From positions 14,493-78,492 of the forward strand of contig JAHHRU010000011.1 in assembly GCA_020025635.1 (NCBI GenBank): a DNA stretch of 64,000 nt. The letters run 5' to 3'. Numbering within the stretch: position 1 is the stretch's first letter; each line of letters begins with the position of its first letter. Made by a program: the position numbers and the translations under genes. Shown one piece after another: positions 16,828 through 25,576 of the stretch. This DNA is from Allofournierella sp. (GTDB taxonomy: Bacteria > Bacillota > Clostridia > Oscillospirales > Ruminococcaceae). Below the pieces are notes generated by a model. The model had not been told where the DNA came from, made no database searches, and saw only the letters and a list, made by a program, of their open reading frames with translations.

Positions 16828-17265
16828 ATGTGCAACAAACAGTATGACAAAGTAAAGACCCTGCGGTTTGGGGACTTGGGAGATGAGCGCGGCAGCCTGA
16901 TCGTGATCGAGGGGATGCAGGCGGTCCCGTTTGAGATCAAAAGGGTCTTTTACATCTATGGCAGTGATGCCACCGTGGTGCGCGGCCAGCACGCCAACCG
17001 GCGCAGTGAATTTGTGCTGGTGAATGTGGCCGGCAGCAGCAAGGTGCGGCTGGATGACGGCTGCGGCCGCCAGCGGGTGGTGGAGCTGAACACCCCCAAC
17101 ACCGGCATCTATATTCCCCGCATGGTGTGGAAGGATATGTATGATTTCTCGCCCGACAGTGTGCTGCTGGTGCTTGCCAGCGAACACTACGACGGCAGTG
17201 AATATCTGAGAAATTATGAAGAGTTTACCGCTCAGGTGCGCAGTCAGTTACAGGAGGAAGTTTGA
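16828..17265 (+). CDS. dTDP-4-keto-6-deoxyhexose 3,4-ketoisomerase (FdtA/QdtA/WxcM-like cupin)
   Basis: A 145-residue single-domain cupin. RGSLIVIEGMQAVPFEIKRV near residue 22 and the metal-free active-site histidine region RGQHANRRSE (near 55) are the hallmarks of FdtA/QdtA. The C-terminus keeps the IPRMVWKDMYDFSPDSVLLVLAS-type closing strands. It moves the keto group from C4 to C3 so that the preceding gene's aminotransferase can act. Only one base separates the two genes. GGGAG lies seven bases before the ATG, inside the upstream gene. Confidence 0.85.
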   Translation: MCNKQYDKVKTLRFGDLGDERGSLIVIEGMQAVPFEIKRVFYIYGSDATVVRGQHANRRSEFVLVNVAGSSKVRLDDGCGRQRVVELNTPNTGIYIPRMVWKDMYDFSPDSVLLVLASEHYDGSEYLRNYEEFTAQVRSQLQEEV

Positions 17266-17268
17266 CCA

Positions 17269-17835
17269 ATGGCAAAGTTTAAGTTTATCGAAACCGAGAT
17301 CCCGGGCGTTCTGGTGATCGAGCCCACCGTTTTCGGCGACTCCCGCGGCTATTTCATGGAGACCTTCCAGAAGGAAGAGTTTGCAGCTGCCGGCATCGTG
17401 GATGAATTTGTGCAGGACAATCAGTCCAAATCCAGCCGCGGTGTTCTGCGCGGCGTGCATTTCCAGAAAAATCATCCGCAGGGCAAGCTGGTTCGGGTCA
17501 CCCGTGGTGAGGTGTTCGATGTGGCGGTGGACTGCCGCCCCGGCAGCGCTTCCTTCGGCCGCTGGACCGGTGTGGTGCTCAGCGAGGAAAACAAGCGCCA
17601 GTTCTACATCCCCAAGGGCTTTGCGCACGGTTTTCTGGTATTGTCTGATGAGGCAGAGTTCTGCTATAAGTGCAGCGCTCTGTACGACCCCGCCGATGAA
17701 GGCGGCATCCCTTATAATGATCCTACTGTGGGCATTCAGTGGCCGGACTGCGGCAGTGAGTACCTGCTCAGCGAAAAGGATAAAAAGCATGTTCCCTTTG
17801 CACAGCAGAAATTCGAGTATTTTGAAAGGTGGTAA
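17269..17835 (+). CDS. rmlC: dTDP-4-dehydrorhamnose 3,5-epimerase
   Basis: A 188-residue RmlC-type cupin that epimerises C3 and C5 of dTDP-4-keto-6-deoxyglucose on the way to dTDP-L-rhamnose. RGVLRGVHFQ carries the catalytic histidine, GEVFDVAVDCRPGS and YIPKGFAHGFLVLSD are family signatures, and length is normal. It starts three bases after the isomerase stop with AGGAGGAAG upstream. rmlA and rmlB are not in the window; the RmlD-like gene at 8.65 kb is a possible partner. With the two genes before it, the locus appears to draw both rhamnose and a 3-amino sugar from one dTDP-keto intermediate. Confidence 0.92.
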   Translation: MAKFKFIETEIPGVLVIEPTVFGDSRGYFMETFQKEEFAAAGIVDEFVQDNQSKSSRGVLRGVHFQKNHPQGKLVRVTRGEVFDVAVDCRPGSASFGRWTGVVLSEENKRQFYIPKGFAHGFLVLSDEAEFCYKCSALYDPADEGGIPYNDPTVGIQWPDCGSEYLLSEKDKKHVPFAQQKFEYFERW

Positions 17836-17841
17836 CGGCGG

Positions 17842-18639
17842 GTGGAAAGTGTCAAAAAGCATCTTTCGGACTTTTTAAAATACCGCTATCTGCTGTATAA
17901 CCTGATCAGCCGCGATTTCAAGCTGAAATACCGGCGCAGCGTTCTGGGTGTGGCCTGGAGCGTTTTGAACCCGCTGATGATGTGTGCGGTCATGGTGATC
18001 ATCTTCGGAAGCCTGCTGGGCGGGCGCGGCACCGGAATTGAAAACTTCCCGGTTTATCTGGTGATCGGCCAGCTGATGTACACCTTCTTCCGAGATTCCA
18101 CCACCATGGCCATGGGCAGCGTGATGGCAAATGCCATGCTGCTGCGCAAGGTCTATATTCCCAAATACATATTCCCGCTGGAAAAGATCTGCTTTGGCCT
18201 TGTGAACTATCTGTTCAGCTTTGTGGCCCTGATCATCATCATGCTTATCACCCGCACGCCGCTGCATGCAACGGTGTTCCTGGCGATCTACCCCATCATC
18301 ATGATGTTCTTTTTCAGCCTGGGTGTGGGCCTTGTGCTCTCCACTCTGGTGGTTTTCTTCCGGGACGTGATCCATCTGTGGGAAGTGTTCACCACTGTGC
18401 TGATGTATTTCTCTGCTATTTTCTATGCGCCGGAGCAGTTCGGCAACCTGATGCTGGAAACAGTGATCAAGTGCAACCCCATTTACTGGTACATCACATC
18501 TTTCCGCACCGCTGTGCTGGACGGAAAGATGCTCACCTTCAATATGGTGTGGATCTGCGGTTTGTGCGCCCTGCTGATGATGGCGTTCGGCATCTGGGTA
18601 TTCCGCAAAAATCAGGACAAATTCGTTCTTTATATGTAA
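17842..18639 (+). CDS. Polysaccharide ABC-2 exporter permease (Wzm/TagG-like)
   Basis: A 265-residue integral membrane protein with about six helices. The N-terminal SRDFKLKYRRSVLGVAWSVLNP is the conserved entry segment of ABC-2 polysaccharide exporters, and FREVIHLWE-like FFRDVIHLWEVFT occurs in the middle loop. With the ATPase encoded next it flips undecaprenyl-linked glycans across the membrane. The GTG start follows AAGGTGG, six bases after rmlC. No duplication or truncation is seen. Confidence 0.9.
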   Translation: MESVKKHLSDFLKYRYLLYNLISRDFKLKYRRSVLGVAWSVLNPLMMCAVMVIIFGSLLGGRGTGIENFPVYLVIGQLMYTFFRDSTTMAMGSVMANAMLLRKVYIPKYIFPLEKICFGLVNYLFSFVALIIIMLITRTPLHATVFLAIYPIIMMFFFSLGVGLVLSTLVVFFRDVIHLWEVFTTVLMYFSAIFYAPEQFGNLMLETVIKCNPIYWYITSFRTAVLDGKMLTFNMVWICGLCALLMMAFGIWVFRKNQDKFVLYM

Positions 18640-18651
18640 AGGGAGGAGCTT

Positions 18652-19404
18652 ATGGAACCGATTATTACCGTCAGTGATGTGTCCATGCGCTTCAATCTGG
18701 CCAAGGAAAAAAGCGAGAGCCTTAAGGAATACTTTTTGCAGCTGGCCCACGGCAAACTGAAATTCGATGAATTTTATGCCCTCAAAAATGTGAACCTGGA
18801 AGTTCAGCCCGGCGATTTCTATGGCCTGATCGGCCTGAATGGCTCGGGCAAATCCACCCTTTTGAAGGTCATCAGCGGCGTATATAAGCCCACCACCGGC
18901 AAATGCAGGGTGAACGGCACCATTGCTCCGCTGATCGAGCTGGGCGCCGGCTTTGATATGGACCTTACTGCCCGAGAGAATATTTTTTTGAACGGCGCAG
19001 TCCTGGGCTTTACCCCCAAATACATCAAGGAGCAGTTCGACGAGATCGTGGAGTTCAGCGAGCTGCATGAGTTTTTGGATGTGCCCTTAAAAAACTATTC
19101 CAGCGGCATGGTGGCCCGCATTGCGTTTGCCATTGCGACCATTACAAAGCCGGATATCCTCATTGCGGACGAGATCCTCAGCGTGGGCGACTTCCTCTTT
19201 CAGAAAAAGTGCGAGGAGCGGATGCAGAAGCTGATGAGCGGCGGCACAACGGTCATTCTGGTGAGCCATTCCATTGAGCAGATCGAGCGTATGTGCAATA
19301 AGGTCGCCTGGCTGGAGCATGGCCGGATCAAAATGAACGGACCCACAGAAGAGGTCTGTGACGCATACAAAAAAACCACCCGCGATAACGAAAAACAGCA
19401 GTGA
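18652..19404 (+). CDS. Polysaccharide ABC exporter ATPase (Wzt/TagH-like, no sugar-binding tail)
   Basis: A 250-residue ATPase. Walker A is GLNGSGKST, the signature is NYSSGMVARIAFA, Walker B is ILIADEIL, and VSHSIEQIERMC carries the switch histidine. The extra N-terminal strand before the Walker A (LKEYFLQLAHGKLKFDEF) is typical of the polysaccharide export subfamily. It ends after the ATPase domain and so lacks the C-terminal carbohydrate-binding domain that couples glycan capping to export in some Wzt proteins. The start has GGGAGGAG upstream. A weak terminator follows, ahead of the glycosyltransferase genes. Confidence 0.9.
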   Translation: MEPIITVSDVSMRFNLAKEKSESLKEYFLQLAHGKLKFDEFYALKNVNLEVQPGDFYGLIGLNGSGKSTLLKVISGVYKPTTGKCRVNGTIAPLIELGAGFDMDLTARENIFLNGAVLGFTPKYIKEQFDEIVEFSELHEFLDVPLKNYSSGMVARIAFAIATITKPDILIADEILSVGDFLFQKKCEERMQKLMSGGTTVILVSHSIEQIERMCNKVAWLEHGRIKMNGPTEEVCDAYKKTTRDNEKQQ

Positions 19405-19411
19405 CACCACA

Positions 19412-19442
19412 GCCAAGGGGCAGAACTCCTTGGCCATTTTTT
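19412..19442 (+). terminator. Short intrinsic terminator between exporter and glycosyltransferase genes
   Basis: GCCAAGG / CCTTGGC with a 9-base loop then CATTTTTT. The stem is short, so partial read-through into the glycosyltransferases is likely. Confidence 0.65.
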
Positions 19443-19483
19443 AAAACCGGGGGAAATGGATCCCTCAAAAAGGAGTGTACAGC

Positions 19484-21364
19484 ATGCCGGATAAAAAAGA
19501 GCTGGAAGCGCCGCTTCCTGCGGACGTTGCCAAAGAAGACAGCGTGGGAGGGATGGCACGGCGCCTTGCCGACCCAAAGCATCTGAAGGATCTGTTTGTC
19601 TGGTGCGCAAAGGTGGGAAGAGATGAAGGCTTTGAAGCTCTTTGGCGGGAGATCACCTTCCGGGTGAATCTTGCCTTCCATCGGGATACCTGGAAATACA
19701 GAGCCGACATCCCGACCCGAAAACAGCTGAAAGAGCAGCGAAAAAAGGGTGTGCCCGGCGGGCCGATGTTCAGCATCATTTCGCCGCTTTACAATACACC
19801 GGAAAAATTCCTGCGCCAGATGATCGGCAGTGTCTGTGCCCAGAGCTATGAAAACTGGCAGCTGGTGCTGGCAGATGCCTCGGATGCAGCCCACTCGAAT
19901 GTGGGTGCCATTGCCAAAGAGTATGCCCAGCACGATAAGCGCATTCTTTATCTGCGGCTTTCCCAGAACGAGGGCATTGCGGGCAATACAAACCGGGGCA
20001 TTGCGGCTGCAGCCGGCAGCTGGCTCACCCTTTTGGATCATGACGATGTGCTGTACCCCAATGCATTGTATCGTGTGGCCCAGGAAGCGGTGAAAGGTGC
20101 AGACTTTGTGTATTCGGACGAGATCGTGCTTTCGGCCGATTTCAAAAATCTGGTGGACTATCACTTCAAACCCGATTTTGAGCCGGACTATCTGCGGGGC
20201 TGCAATTATATCACCCATCTGGCTGCCTTCAGCCGGGAGCTGCTGGAAAAAGCCGGCGGCGGTGAGCGCAGCGAATACGACGGCAGCCAGGATCTTGAGC
20301 TGATCCTTCGGCTCACCGAAAAGGCGCAGAAGATCGTGCACATTCCTTACACCCTGTATGTGTGGCGCAGCCACGAAAACAGCACCGCCAGTTCGATGGA
20401 AACAAAGCCCTATGCCCTGGCGGCGGGCGAGCGGGCGCTGGATGCCCACCTGGAGCGGGTGGGCCTTGCAGGCAGCGCCCACAGCATTCCCGGCTGCCCG
20501 GGTGCATACCGCGTAAAATATGAGCTGACAGGCCAGCCGATCATCAGCGTAATTATTCCCAATAAGGACCATGCAGAGGATCTGAAGCGCTGCCTGGAAA
20601 GCCTGTACAAAAAGGCTGGTTATCCACATTTTGAGGTCATTGTTGTGGAAAACAATTCCGAAAAGCCGGAAACCTTTGCGTATTATGAAAAAGCAAAGGC
20701 AGAGTTTGCAAACCTGCGGGTGGAAACCTACACCGGCCCCTTCAATTTTTCGGCCATCAACAACTTCGGCCGCCAATTTGCCAAGGGCAGCCAGCTTTTG
20801 CTTTTGAATAACGATATCGAGCTGATTTCGGATGGTTTCCTTGTGGAAATGCTGATGTACGGCCAGCGGGAAGATGTGGGCTGTGTCGGCGCAAAGCTTT
20901 ACTACCCGGATGACCGCATTCAGCACGCCGGCGTGTTTTTGGGCATCAACGGAACGGCAGGCCACAGCCACAAGAGCCATCCACGGGCATCGGCAGGCGA
21001 TCTGTACCGGCTGGCCACCCCGCAGGACATGATGGCGGTGACCGGTGCCTGCCTGCTGGTCAAAACAGAGCTGTATGATGCCATGGGCGGCCTGGATGAA
21101 ACCGATTTTGCGGTTGCCTACAACGACATCGACCTTTGCCTCAAGCTCTGGCAGAAGGGCTATTTGAATGTGTTCACCCCCTTTGCCGAAGCCTATCACT
21201 ACGAGAGCAAAAGCCGCGGCCTTGATACCCAGAGTGAAAACGCAAGGCGCTATGAGCGGGAAAAAGCTGCTTTCATCCGCAAATACGGCCCGCTGATTCA
21301 GGCGGGTGACCCTTATTACAACCGGCATTTCAACCTGCTGTTTGAAAATTACGGTTTGAAATAA
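19484..21364 (+). CDS. Two-domain family 2 glycosyltransferase (first of a tandem pair)
   Basis: A 626-residue cytosolic enzyme with two GT-A modules. Module 1 begins at FSIISPLYNTPEKFLRQMI (about residue 95) with the metal-binding LLDHDDVLYPNA. Module 2 begins at ISVIIPNKDHAEDLKRCLE (about 350) with LLLNNDIELI and the acceptor-side YHYESKSRGLD near the end. Such double enzymes add two sugars, or repeat one, in surface rhamnan and other polysaccharides. The ATG at 19484 is used because AGGAG sits eight bases upstream; the GTG at 19475 overlaps that site. The donor sugars are presumably the dTDP-sugars made by the genes upstream. Confidence 0.88.
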   Translation: MPDKKELEAPLPADVAKEDSVGGMARRLADPKHLKDLFVWCAKVGRDEGFEALWREITFRVNLAFHRDTWKYRADIPTRKQLKEQRKKGVPGGPMFSIISPLYNTPEKFLRQMIGSVCAQSYENWQLVLADASDAAHSNVGAIAKEYAQHDKRILYLRLSQNEGIAGNTNRGIAAAAGSWLTLLDHDDVLYPNALYRVAQEAVKGADFVYSDEIVLSADFKNLVDYHFKPDFEPDYLRGCNYITHLAAFSRELLEKAGGGERSEYDGSQDLELILRLTEKAQKIVHIPYTLYVWRSHENSTASSMETKPYALAAGERALDAHLERVGLAGSAHSIPGCPGAYRVKYELTGQPIISVIIPNKDHAEDLKRCLESLYKKAGYPHFEVIVVENNSEKPETFAYYEKAKAEFANLRVETYTGPFNFSAINNFGRQFAKGSQLLLLNNDIELISDGFLVEMLMYGQREDVGCVGAKLYYPDDRIQHAGVFLGINGTAGHSHKSHPRASAGDLYRLATPQDMMAVTGACLLVKTELYDAMGGLDETDFAVAYNDIDLCLKLWQKGYLNVFTPFAEAYHYESKSRGLDTQSENARRYEREKAAFIRKYGPLIQAGDPYYNRHFNLLFENYGLK

Positions 21365-21396
21365 GGCAAACAGAAGGGAGCACACAGAGGAACACT

Positions 21397-23286
21397 ATGA
21401 AACTCAGGCTGAAACGCATCCGGGAGCTGTTTGGCTATGCGGTGCAGATATTGAAGGAAGAAGGCTTTGTGCCGGTTGTAAAACGGGCGGCAGGCTTTGC
21501 GAAGCGCCGGCTGTTTGGCAAGCGCAGCCGCTATCTGCCCCGCCCGGCAGTGCTGAAAGAGCAGCGGGCTGAATGCGCCGCAAGGCTTGCAAAGGGCGAA
21601 AAGCTGCCCCTGATCAGCATCTGCATCCCCCTTTACAACACGCCGGAAAAATTCCTGCGCCAGCTTTTGGACAGTGTGCTGGACCAGACCAGCACCCATT
21701 GGCAGCTGTGCCTGGCGGATGCTTCGGACGAGGAACATCTCCAGGTGGGCCGCGTTGTGGAAGAATATGCCTGCCGGGCCAAAAAACTGGAGCCGCAGGC
21801 GGCACGCATTGCCTATAAAAAAATCAAAAATGAGGGCATCAGCGCCAATACCAACCGGGCGGCGGCTCTGGCTGAGGGTGAATATCTGACCCTTGCCGAT
21901 CATGACGATATTCTGGCTCCCCATGCGGTGTACACCCTGCAAAAGGCAATTGAGCGCACCGGGGCCCAGTTCCTTTACAGCGATGAGGCCCTGTTTTCCC
22001 ACAGCATCAAGAATGCCCGGGTGGGCCACTTCAAGCCGGACTATGCACCGGAATACCTGAACTGCTGCAACTACATCTGCCACCTGGCGGCTTTTCGCCG
22101 GGAGCTGTTTGAAAAAGTTGGGGGCGAGCGCCCCGAATGCGACGGCAGCCAGGACCATGACCTGTTCCTGCGCCTTTTGGAACAGGTGGAGGAAGAAAAG
22201 ATCCTGCACATCCCGCAGGTATTGTATTACTGGCGGGTCCACTCCGGCTCCACCAGCGGCGGTGTGGGCGCAAAGCCCTACGTTTCGGCAGCAGCCCGCA
22301 AGGCCATTGCCGACCATTTGAAGCGCACCGGCCAGCAGGGCACCGTGAAGGACGGCATTTTCCCCAGCACCTATAAAGTGGACTGGATCATTGAGGGCGA
22401 TCCGCTGGTGAGCATCCTCATCCCCAATATGGATCACACCGAGGATCTGGAAAAGTGCCTTGCCTCCATTTATAAAAATACCAGCTGGCATTGCTTTGAG
22501 GTCATTGTGATCGAAAACAATTCCCGCCTGCCCGAAACCTTCCGTTATTATGAAGAGCTGCCAAAGCGCTATCCCGGCTGCCGGGTAGTCAGATATCAGG
22601 CTGAGGGCGGCTTCAACTTCTCGGGCATCAACAATTTCGGCCGCAGCCATGCAAAGGGCGATTACCTGCTGCTGCTCAACAATGACGTGGAAGTGATCAA
22701 TGCCGACTGGCTCACCGAAATGCTCATGCAGGCAAGCCGGCCGGGTGTGGGCCTTTGCGGCGCCATGCTTTATTATCCCGATGACACCATCCAGCATGCT
22801 GGCATCGTCACAGGCCTTGGCGGCTATGCGGGCCACAGCCACAAATACAAAAAGCGGGGAGGAAGCGGCTATATGTTCCGGGCCTCTACCGTGCAGGATT
22901 TTTCGGCCGTCACTGCTGCCTGCCTGCTGGTGCGGGCCGAGGTGTTCGATGAGCTGAAGGGCCTGGATGAGGGCTTCACCGTTGCCTTCAACGATGTGGA
23001 CTTCTGCCTGCGGGCCCGTCAGGCAGGCTGGCGTGTGGCCTGGACCCCCTATGCACAGCTGTATCATTACGAGAGCAAAAGCCGGGGCATCGATGAAAAG
23101 GACCCGGCGAAAAAAGCAAGATTTGCCGGCGAGCAGAAGCGCCTGTATGACCGCTTCGGCCGCAGGGCGATCCTGTGCGACCCCTACTACAACCCAAGCC
23201 TGACCCTGGACCGGGAAGATTTTTCGGAAAGCGCGGATCTGCGCAATCTGAAAGAGCTGAAAGACCAGAACCCAGCTGTAAATTAA
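21397..23286 (+). CDS. Two-domain family 2 glycosyltransferase (second of a tandem pair)
   Basis: A 629-residue paralogue of the preceding enzyme with the same order of motifs: ISICIPLYNTPEKFLRQLL, then LADHDDILAPHA, then VSILIPNMDHTEDLEKCLA, LLLNNDVEVI and YHYESKSRGID. A basic amphipathic N-terminal stretch (KLRLKRIRELFGYAVQILK) may bind membrane. It follows 32 bases after its neighbour with GAGG before the ATG. The pair most likely arose by gene duplication; divergence within module 1 suggests different donors or acceptors. Last gene of the locus, closed by a strong terminator. Confidence 0.88.
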   Translation: MKLRLKRIRELFGYAVQILKEEGFVPVVKRAAGFAKRRLFGKRSRYLPRPAVLKEQRAECAARLAKGEKLPLISICIPLYNTPEKFLRQLLDSVLDQTSTHWQLCLADASDEEHLQVGRVVEEYACRAKKLEPQAARIAYKKIKNEGISANTNRAAALAEGEYLTLADHDDILAPHAVYTLQKAIERTGAQFLYSDEALFSHSIKNARVGHFKPDYAPEYLNCCNYICHLAAFRRELFEKVGGERPECDGSQDHDLFLRLLEQVEEEKILHIPQVLYYWRVHSGSTSGGVGAKPYVSAAARKAIADHLKRTGQQGTVKDGIFPSTYKVDWIIEGDPLVSILIPNMDHTEDLEKCLASIYKNTSWHCFEVIVIENNSRLPETFRYYEELPKRYPGCRVVRYQAEGGFNFSGINNFGRSHAKGDYLLLLNNDVEVINADWLTEMLMQASRPGVGLCGAMLYYPDDTIQHAGIVTGLGGYAGHSHKYKKRGGSGYMFRASTVQDFSAVTAACLLVRAEVFDELKGLDEGFTVAFNDVDFCLRARQAGWRVAWTPYAQLYHYESKSRGIDEKDPAKKARFAGEQKRLYDRFGRRAILCDPYYNPSLTLDREDFSESADLRNLKELKDQNPAVN

Positions 23287-23289
23287 AAA

Positions 23290-23329
23290 GAAGGCACCCG
23301 CAGGCGGAATGCTTTGCGGGTGCCTTTTT
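23290..23329. terminator. Intrinsic terminator at the end of the polysaccharide locus
   Basis: AAGGCACCCGCA / TGCGGGTGCCTT with an 11-base loop and T tail, between convergent genes; A-rich left flank lets it serve the minus-strand gene too. Confidence 0.88.
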
Positions 23330-23344
23330 GCATGATAAAACCTG

Positions 23345-24796
23345 TTATTGCCTTTTGGGAATAGGCGGCTGGGCATCTTTGGGGATGGGCCAAAGGTAGG
23401 GATCCTTGCGGCTGCGCTCTTCAAATTCCGCTTTGACCCGGGCCAGCAGCTGGGGTTCGGTGAGCAGGCGCAGGCCGGCAGAGCCTAAAATGAGGCCGGT
23501 GTGCAAAAGGGCCTTGTGGGCAAGAGGCATTTTGCCCTGTGCCGTGATTTGCCAGGAGTGGGCCGGGGTGTCTTTTGCAAAGCAGGCGGTACTGATTTCC
23601 GCAGTGGGCCGCACCTGACTCACATCTCCCACATCGGAAGAGCCGCAGCATTCGTAGGAAAGGGCATAGCGGGGAGAAAGCTGATCGATCACAGGCTCAT
23701 TTTGAATGAGCTCTGCAACCGCATCCCCGGCCCTGCCATAGTGGCGGCGCAGGGCTTCTTCATTGGAGCCAAGCACTTCCAGGGCGAATGTAGAGCGGAT
23801 GGCCCGGGCAAACTGCCGGTCCTCATCATCCACCGGAACCGGCCCGGCAGCCTGAAATTCTTCATAGAGAAGATCATCCAGTGCATTGTTGGGACGGATC
23901 TCGCTGCTGCATCGGTCAAAACGCACCGAAACTGCGGTATCGGTCATCAGGGCCGCACCTCGGGCAATGTTCTGCACCCGATCATAAATGGCGGTCACAT
24001 CCTTCATTTTGGGTGCACGGATCTGATAAAGGACTTCGGCGTGGGGCTGCACCACATTGGCAAAGGCGCCGCCCCCATCCAGAATGGCGTAATGCACCCG
24101 TGCTTCGGGAATGATGTGCTCCCGCAGGAACTGCACACCCACATTCATCAGCTCCAGCGCATCCAAAGCGCTTCTGCCCAGATGGGGGCAGGCAGCTGCA
24201 TGGGCGGCGGTGCCGTCAAAGGAAAAAACAGCCTGTATGGATGCCAGGAAAACTTCACCCAAAATCGAGTTGTGGGGGTAGGGGTGCCAGGTGAGCAGAG
24301 CGTCACATTCATCAAAGCAGTGCTCACGCACCATCCAGGCTTTACCGGAGCCGCCCTCCTCTGCCGGGCAGCCGTAAAAAACCACCCGGCCCTTTGCCCG
24401 GCCCGCTTCGATCTGTTCTTTCAAAGCAAGCGCCGCCGCAAGGGACCCTGTGCCCAAAAGGTTGTGGCCGCAGCCGTGGCCGCTGCCTTTGGGATGACCG
24501 TTTGGCTTTTTTTCGGCAGCGCCCGCCTGCTGGTCCAGATTGGGCAGGGCATCGAACTCGCCCAGAAAACCGATGGCCGGGCCTTCGGTGCCAAAGCTGC
24601 CCTTAAACGCAGTGGGCAGCCCCCCGATGCCGGTTTCTACCTGAAAACCCAGCCGGCGCAGGGTATCGCAGTAAAGGACGCTGGTTTCGTATTCCTCAAA
24701 TTTTGTTTCGGCAAGCTCCCAAACCCGGTCACTCAAGCCAAGCAAAAGCGATCTGTGACCTTCGATGGAAGCCTGAACAGCTGCCTGATGATCCAT
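23345..24796 (-). CDS. M20D amidohydrolase (AbgB-like, p-aminobenzoyl-glutamate or N-acyl amino acid hydrolase)
   Basis: A 483-residue zinc amidohydrolase. GFLGEFDALPNLDQQAG and GSGHGCGHNLLGTGS carry metal ligands, and FYGCPAEEGGSGKAWMV holds the catalytic glutamate pair. The lid domain contains FSFDGTAAHAAACPHLGRSALDA. This pattern and length match AbgB, the subunit that cleaves p-aminobenzoyl-glutamate; other family members act on N-acyl amino acids, so substrate is uncertain. The ATG at 24796 follows GGAAAGGGATGG; an upstream extension would run through the promoter. Its promoter overlaps a perfect palindrome. Confidence 0.85.
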   Translation of the reverse strand: MDHQAAVQASIEGHRSLLLGLSDRVWELAETKFEEYETSVLYCDTLRRLGFQVETGIGGLPTAFKGSFGTEGPAIGFLGEFDALPNLDQQAGAAEKKPNGHPKGSGHGCGHNLLGTGSLAAALALKEQIEAGRAKGRVVFYGCPAEEGGSGKAWMVREHCFDECDALLTWHPYPHNSILGEVFLASIQAVFSFDGTAAHAAACPHLGRSALDALELMNVGVQFLREHIIPEARVHYAILDGGGAFANVVQPHAEVLYQIRAPKMKDVTAIYDRVQNIARGAALMTDTAVSVRFDRCSSEIRPNNALDDLLYEEFQAAGPVPVDDEDRQFARAIRSTFALEVLGSNEEALRRHYGRAGDAVAELIQNEPVIDQLSPRYALSYECCGSSDVGDVSQVRPTAEISTACFAKDTPAHSWQITAQGKMPLAHKALLHTGLILGSAGLRLLTEPQLLARVKAEFEERSRKDPYLWPIPKDAQPPIPKRQ

Positions 24797-24827
24797 CGTT
24801 CCATCCCTTTCCGTTTGTGTAATGTCT

Positions 24828-24844
24828 GGTTCTATTATAGAACC
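24828..24844. promoter_or_regulatory. 17-bp palindrome over the -10 box of the amidohydrolase promoter (candidate operator)
   Basis: GGTTCTATTATAGAACC is perfectly self-complementary (8-bp arms around one base) and contains the minus-strand TATAAT. A dimeric repressor bound here would block RNA polymerase. Confidence 0.55.
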
Positions 24845-24861
24845 GGTTTTTGAAAAGTCAA
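24834..24861 (-). promoter_or_regulatory. Sigma-A promoter of the amidohydrolase gene
   Basis: On the minus strand TTGACT, a 16-base spacer and TATAAT, about 40 bases before the ATG. Confidence 0.7.
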
Positions 24862-24920
24862 AAAATCCTGTTGAAACGGGCAAAATTCGATACTTTTAGT
24901 ATAAATATAAATTAATAATA

Positions 24921-24947
24921 CAAAATCCCTGCCGTTTCGGGCAGAGA
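24921..24947 (-). terminator. Intrinsic terminator of the sulfite-reductase/siroheme operon
   Basis: Minus-strand CTCTGCC / GGCAGGG around CGAAAC followed by ATTTTG, about 27 bases after the sirohaem gene stop. Confidence 0.65.
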
Positions 24948-24973
24948 ATTTGCAATGGAGCGCATGATACGCA

Positions 24974-25576
24974 TTATAAAAGAAAGGCTTTCAGTTCATC
25001 CGGGGTGAGCGGGCGGTCCAGCTCAAAGCATTTTGCGGCAATGTGCCGCAGAGCGCTGCGCTGGGCGGCACGGTCCTCCACAGCGGCCCGGACGGTGTCC
25101 CGGGCAGAGGGCAGCCAGTCCAAGATCTCGGCCATGTGGTCGGGGATGAGCTCGCGGATCTGCTCTTTCAGCATTACCGCCACCGTGGGCGAGCGGCCGC
25201 CTGTGCAGATGCCAATGGAAAGCTCACCGGCACTGACAAGGGCCGGAAAAATCAGGTCGCAGGCTTCGGGCTGGTCCACGGCATTCACAAGCACATGATG
25301 GGCTTTGCAGATGGAGCGGATGCGCAGATTTTCTTCATCGCTTTCCGCAGCGATCACAAAAGCGGGGGTGCTGTCCAGGTCCTTTTCTTCAAAAGGGCGC
25401 TCTTCAAAAACGATGTCCTCCAGATTTTGAATGCTCTGGCTGATGCAGGGCGAAACCACCCGCAGGCGGGCCCCGGTGTGGGCAAGGCGCTGCAGCTTTT
25501 CCAGGGCGTGGCCGCTGCCGCCGCACACAAGCACTTCACGGCCGTGAAGCTCCATAAAAAGGGGAAAACAGCTCAT
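24974..25576 (-). CDS. Precorrin-2 dehydrogenase (siroheme synthase N-terminal type, SirC/Met8-like)
   Basis: A 200-residue NAD-dependent dehydrogenase that oxidises precorrin-2 to sirohydrochlorin; some members also insert iron. The Rossmann start MELHGREVLVCGGSGHALEK and the later AVDQPEACDLIFPALV and GICTGGRSPTVAVMLKEQIR are family signatures. The ATG at 25576 follows AGGAGGAGAT and overlaps the ATPase stop by four bases. Last gene of a minus-strand operon led by a siroheme-dependent reductase fusion, so it plausibly makes that enzyme's prosthetic group. No methyltransferase (CobA) is nearby. Confidence 0.88.
   Translation of the reverse strand: MSCFPLFMELHGREVLVCGGSGHALEKLQRLAHTGARLRVVSPCISQSIQNLEDIVFEERPFEEKDLDSTPAFVIAAESDEENLRIRSICKAHHVLVNAVDQPEACDLIFPALVSAGELSIGICTGGRSPTVAVMLKEQIRELIPDHMAEILDWLPSARDTVRAAVEDRAAQRSALRHIAAKCFELDRPLTPDELKAFLL

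Noticed and set aside
19328..23424. Two long minus-strand frames opposite the glycosyltransferases
   Set aside because: Shadow frames that are paralogous only because the plus-strand genes are; no start signals.
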